Shown: piece by piece, positions 30,318 to 30,658 of the stretch
Layout: each line of letters opens with the position of its first letter
How positions within the stretch are numbered: position 1 is the first letter of the stretch
Assembly (NCBI GenBank): GCA_900541315.1
Contig: UQJF01000017.1
Coordinates: 1-30,658 of the forward strand
Origin: an uncultured Clostridium sp.
GTDB lineage: Bacteria; Bacillota; Clostridia; Lachnospirales; Lachnospiraceae
Length of the DNA stretch: 30,658 bases
Reading direction: 5' to 3'
Notes under the pieces: generated by a model
Told to the model about the DNA's origin: nothing
The model's input: the letters and a program-made list of their open reading frames with translations, nothing else
Databases searched by the model: none
Program-made: the position numbers and the translations under genes

Positions 30318-30658
30318 ATGGAATCAATCATGCAGTACATATCTGTGCATTGGGTTTCATGGGTGTTTGGGATCATCTCTGTATTGCTTTCCAGAGCATA
30401 TCATAAATTATCCAAACAGTTAAAGGCAGAACGTGCCAGAACAAATGCTATTAACGCAGGAGTTCTGGCACTCCTCCATGACCGTCTTTACCAGGCATGT
30501 TCGTTTTATTTAAAAAGGAAATATTGTACCTTGGAAGACAGAGACAATCTGGAGTATATGTTCAGGCCATATAAAGCATTGGGTGGAAATGGAACCGGAG
30601 AAGATCTTTATAACAGATGTCTGGCTTTACCATATGAGCCGGCAGAACAGGAGGTATA
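30318..30658 (+). CDS. Holin-like membrane protein, C-terminus cut by window edge
   Basis: About 113 codons are visible. There is one hydrophobic segment (YISVHWVSWVFGIISVLLSRA), a basic region (KLSKQLKAERARTNAINAGV), and a conserved domain LLHDRLYQACSFYLKRKYCT...NLEYMFRPYKALGGNGTG...LYNRCLALPYEP. The last pattern is typical of the small phage proteins annotated as holin or holin-associated in Clostridia phages. An RBS (CGGAGGAG) precedes the ATG at 30318. The lysis module presumably continues outside the window. Confidence 0.72.
   Translation, partial: MESIMQYISVHWVSWVFGIISVLLSRAYHKLSKQLKAERARTNAINAGVLALLHDRLYQACSFYLKRKYCTLEDRDNLEYMFRPYKALGGNGTGEDLYNRCLALPYEPAEQEV

Noticed and set aside
1..30658. 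CRISPR array or rRNA genes
   Set aside because: No regularly spaced direct repeats with unique spacers and no rRNA-like sequence were seen.

Overview
The window is a stretch of a siphovirus-type prophage or phage genome from a low-to-mid GC Firmicute. It is most likely from the Clostridia, and the Lachnospiraceae or a close relative fit best. This rests on the gene set (terminase, Phage_min_cap2-like, scaffold, gp13-like capsid, small neck proteins and Gp15-like chaperone in order, then two tiny CD1375-like proteins before a holin-like gene), on the strong GGAGG ribosome sites, and on the AT-rich accessory inserts. No integrase, repressor or lysin is visible, so both ends of the phage lie outside.

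Layout. Positions 1-~1640 are an IS110-family insertion read leftwards, with a structured non-coding 5' flank that may encode its bridge RNA. Positions 1648-8788 are the early/replication module: an SSB-like DUF669 protein, an ERCC4-type nuclease, a replisome organiser, a primase-helicase, a PP-loop (PAPS-reductase-like) protein, several very small proteins, a truncated DUF262 protein, and a sigma-region-4-like late regulator at its end. Positions 8790-9050 are a regulatory leader: three phased TTCG motifs before a -10 box, a GNRA-capped hairpin, a degenerate tRNA-Lys(UUU)-like element and a terminator. Positions 9052-11093 are an AT-rich, self-contained three-gene moron (ParA-like ATPase plus two unrecognised helical proteins) with its own promoter and terminator. 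Positions 11131-21078 are packaging, head and neck genes, then the tail tube. Positions 21095-28546 are the tail chaperones (apparent frameshift), tape measure and tail tip. Positions 28549-29569 are a tail-fibre gene with an invertible 3' end. Positions 29661-30658 hold a coiled-coil protein, two CD1375-like peptides and a holin-like membrane protein cut by the window edge.

The strongest unusual system is the invertible fibre. A 47-bp inverted repeat (3 mismatches) lies in frame inside the fibre gene, with a second, silent C-terminal coding region on the opposite strand. The two versions meet tail to tail and both end Gly-Tyr-Tyr. Inversion would swap the receptor-binding end, as in the Mu G segment. 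The second candidate for an undescribed system is the ParA-centred moron. The third is the minor capsid protein with an AT-rich C-terminal metallopeptidase-like domain (HExxH), followed by an overlapping small ORF that could be its immunity protein.
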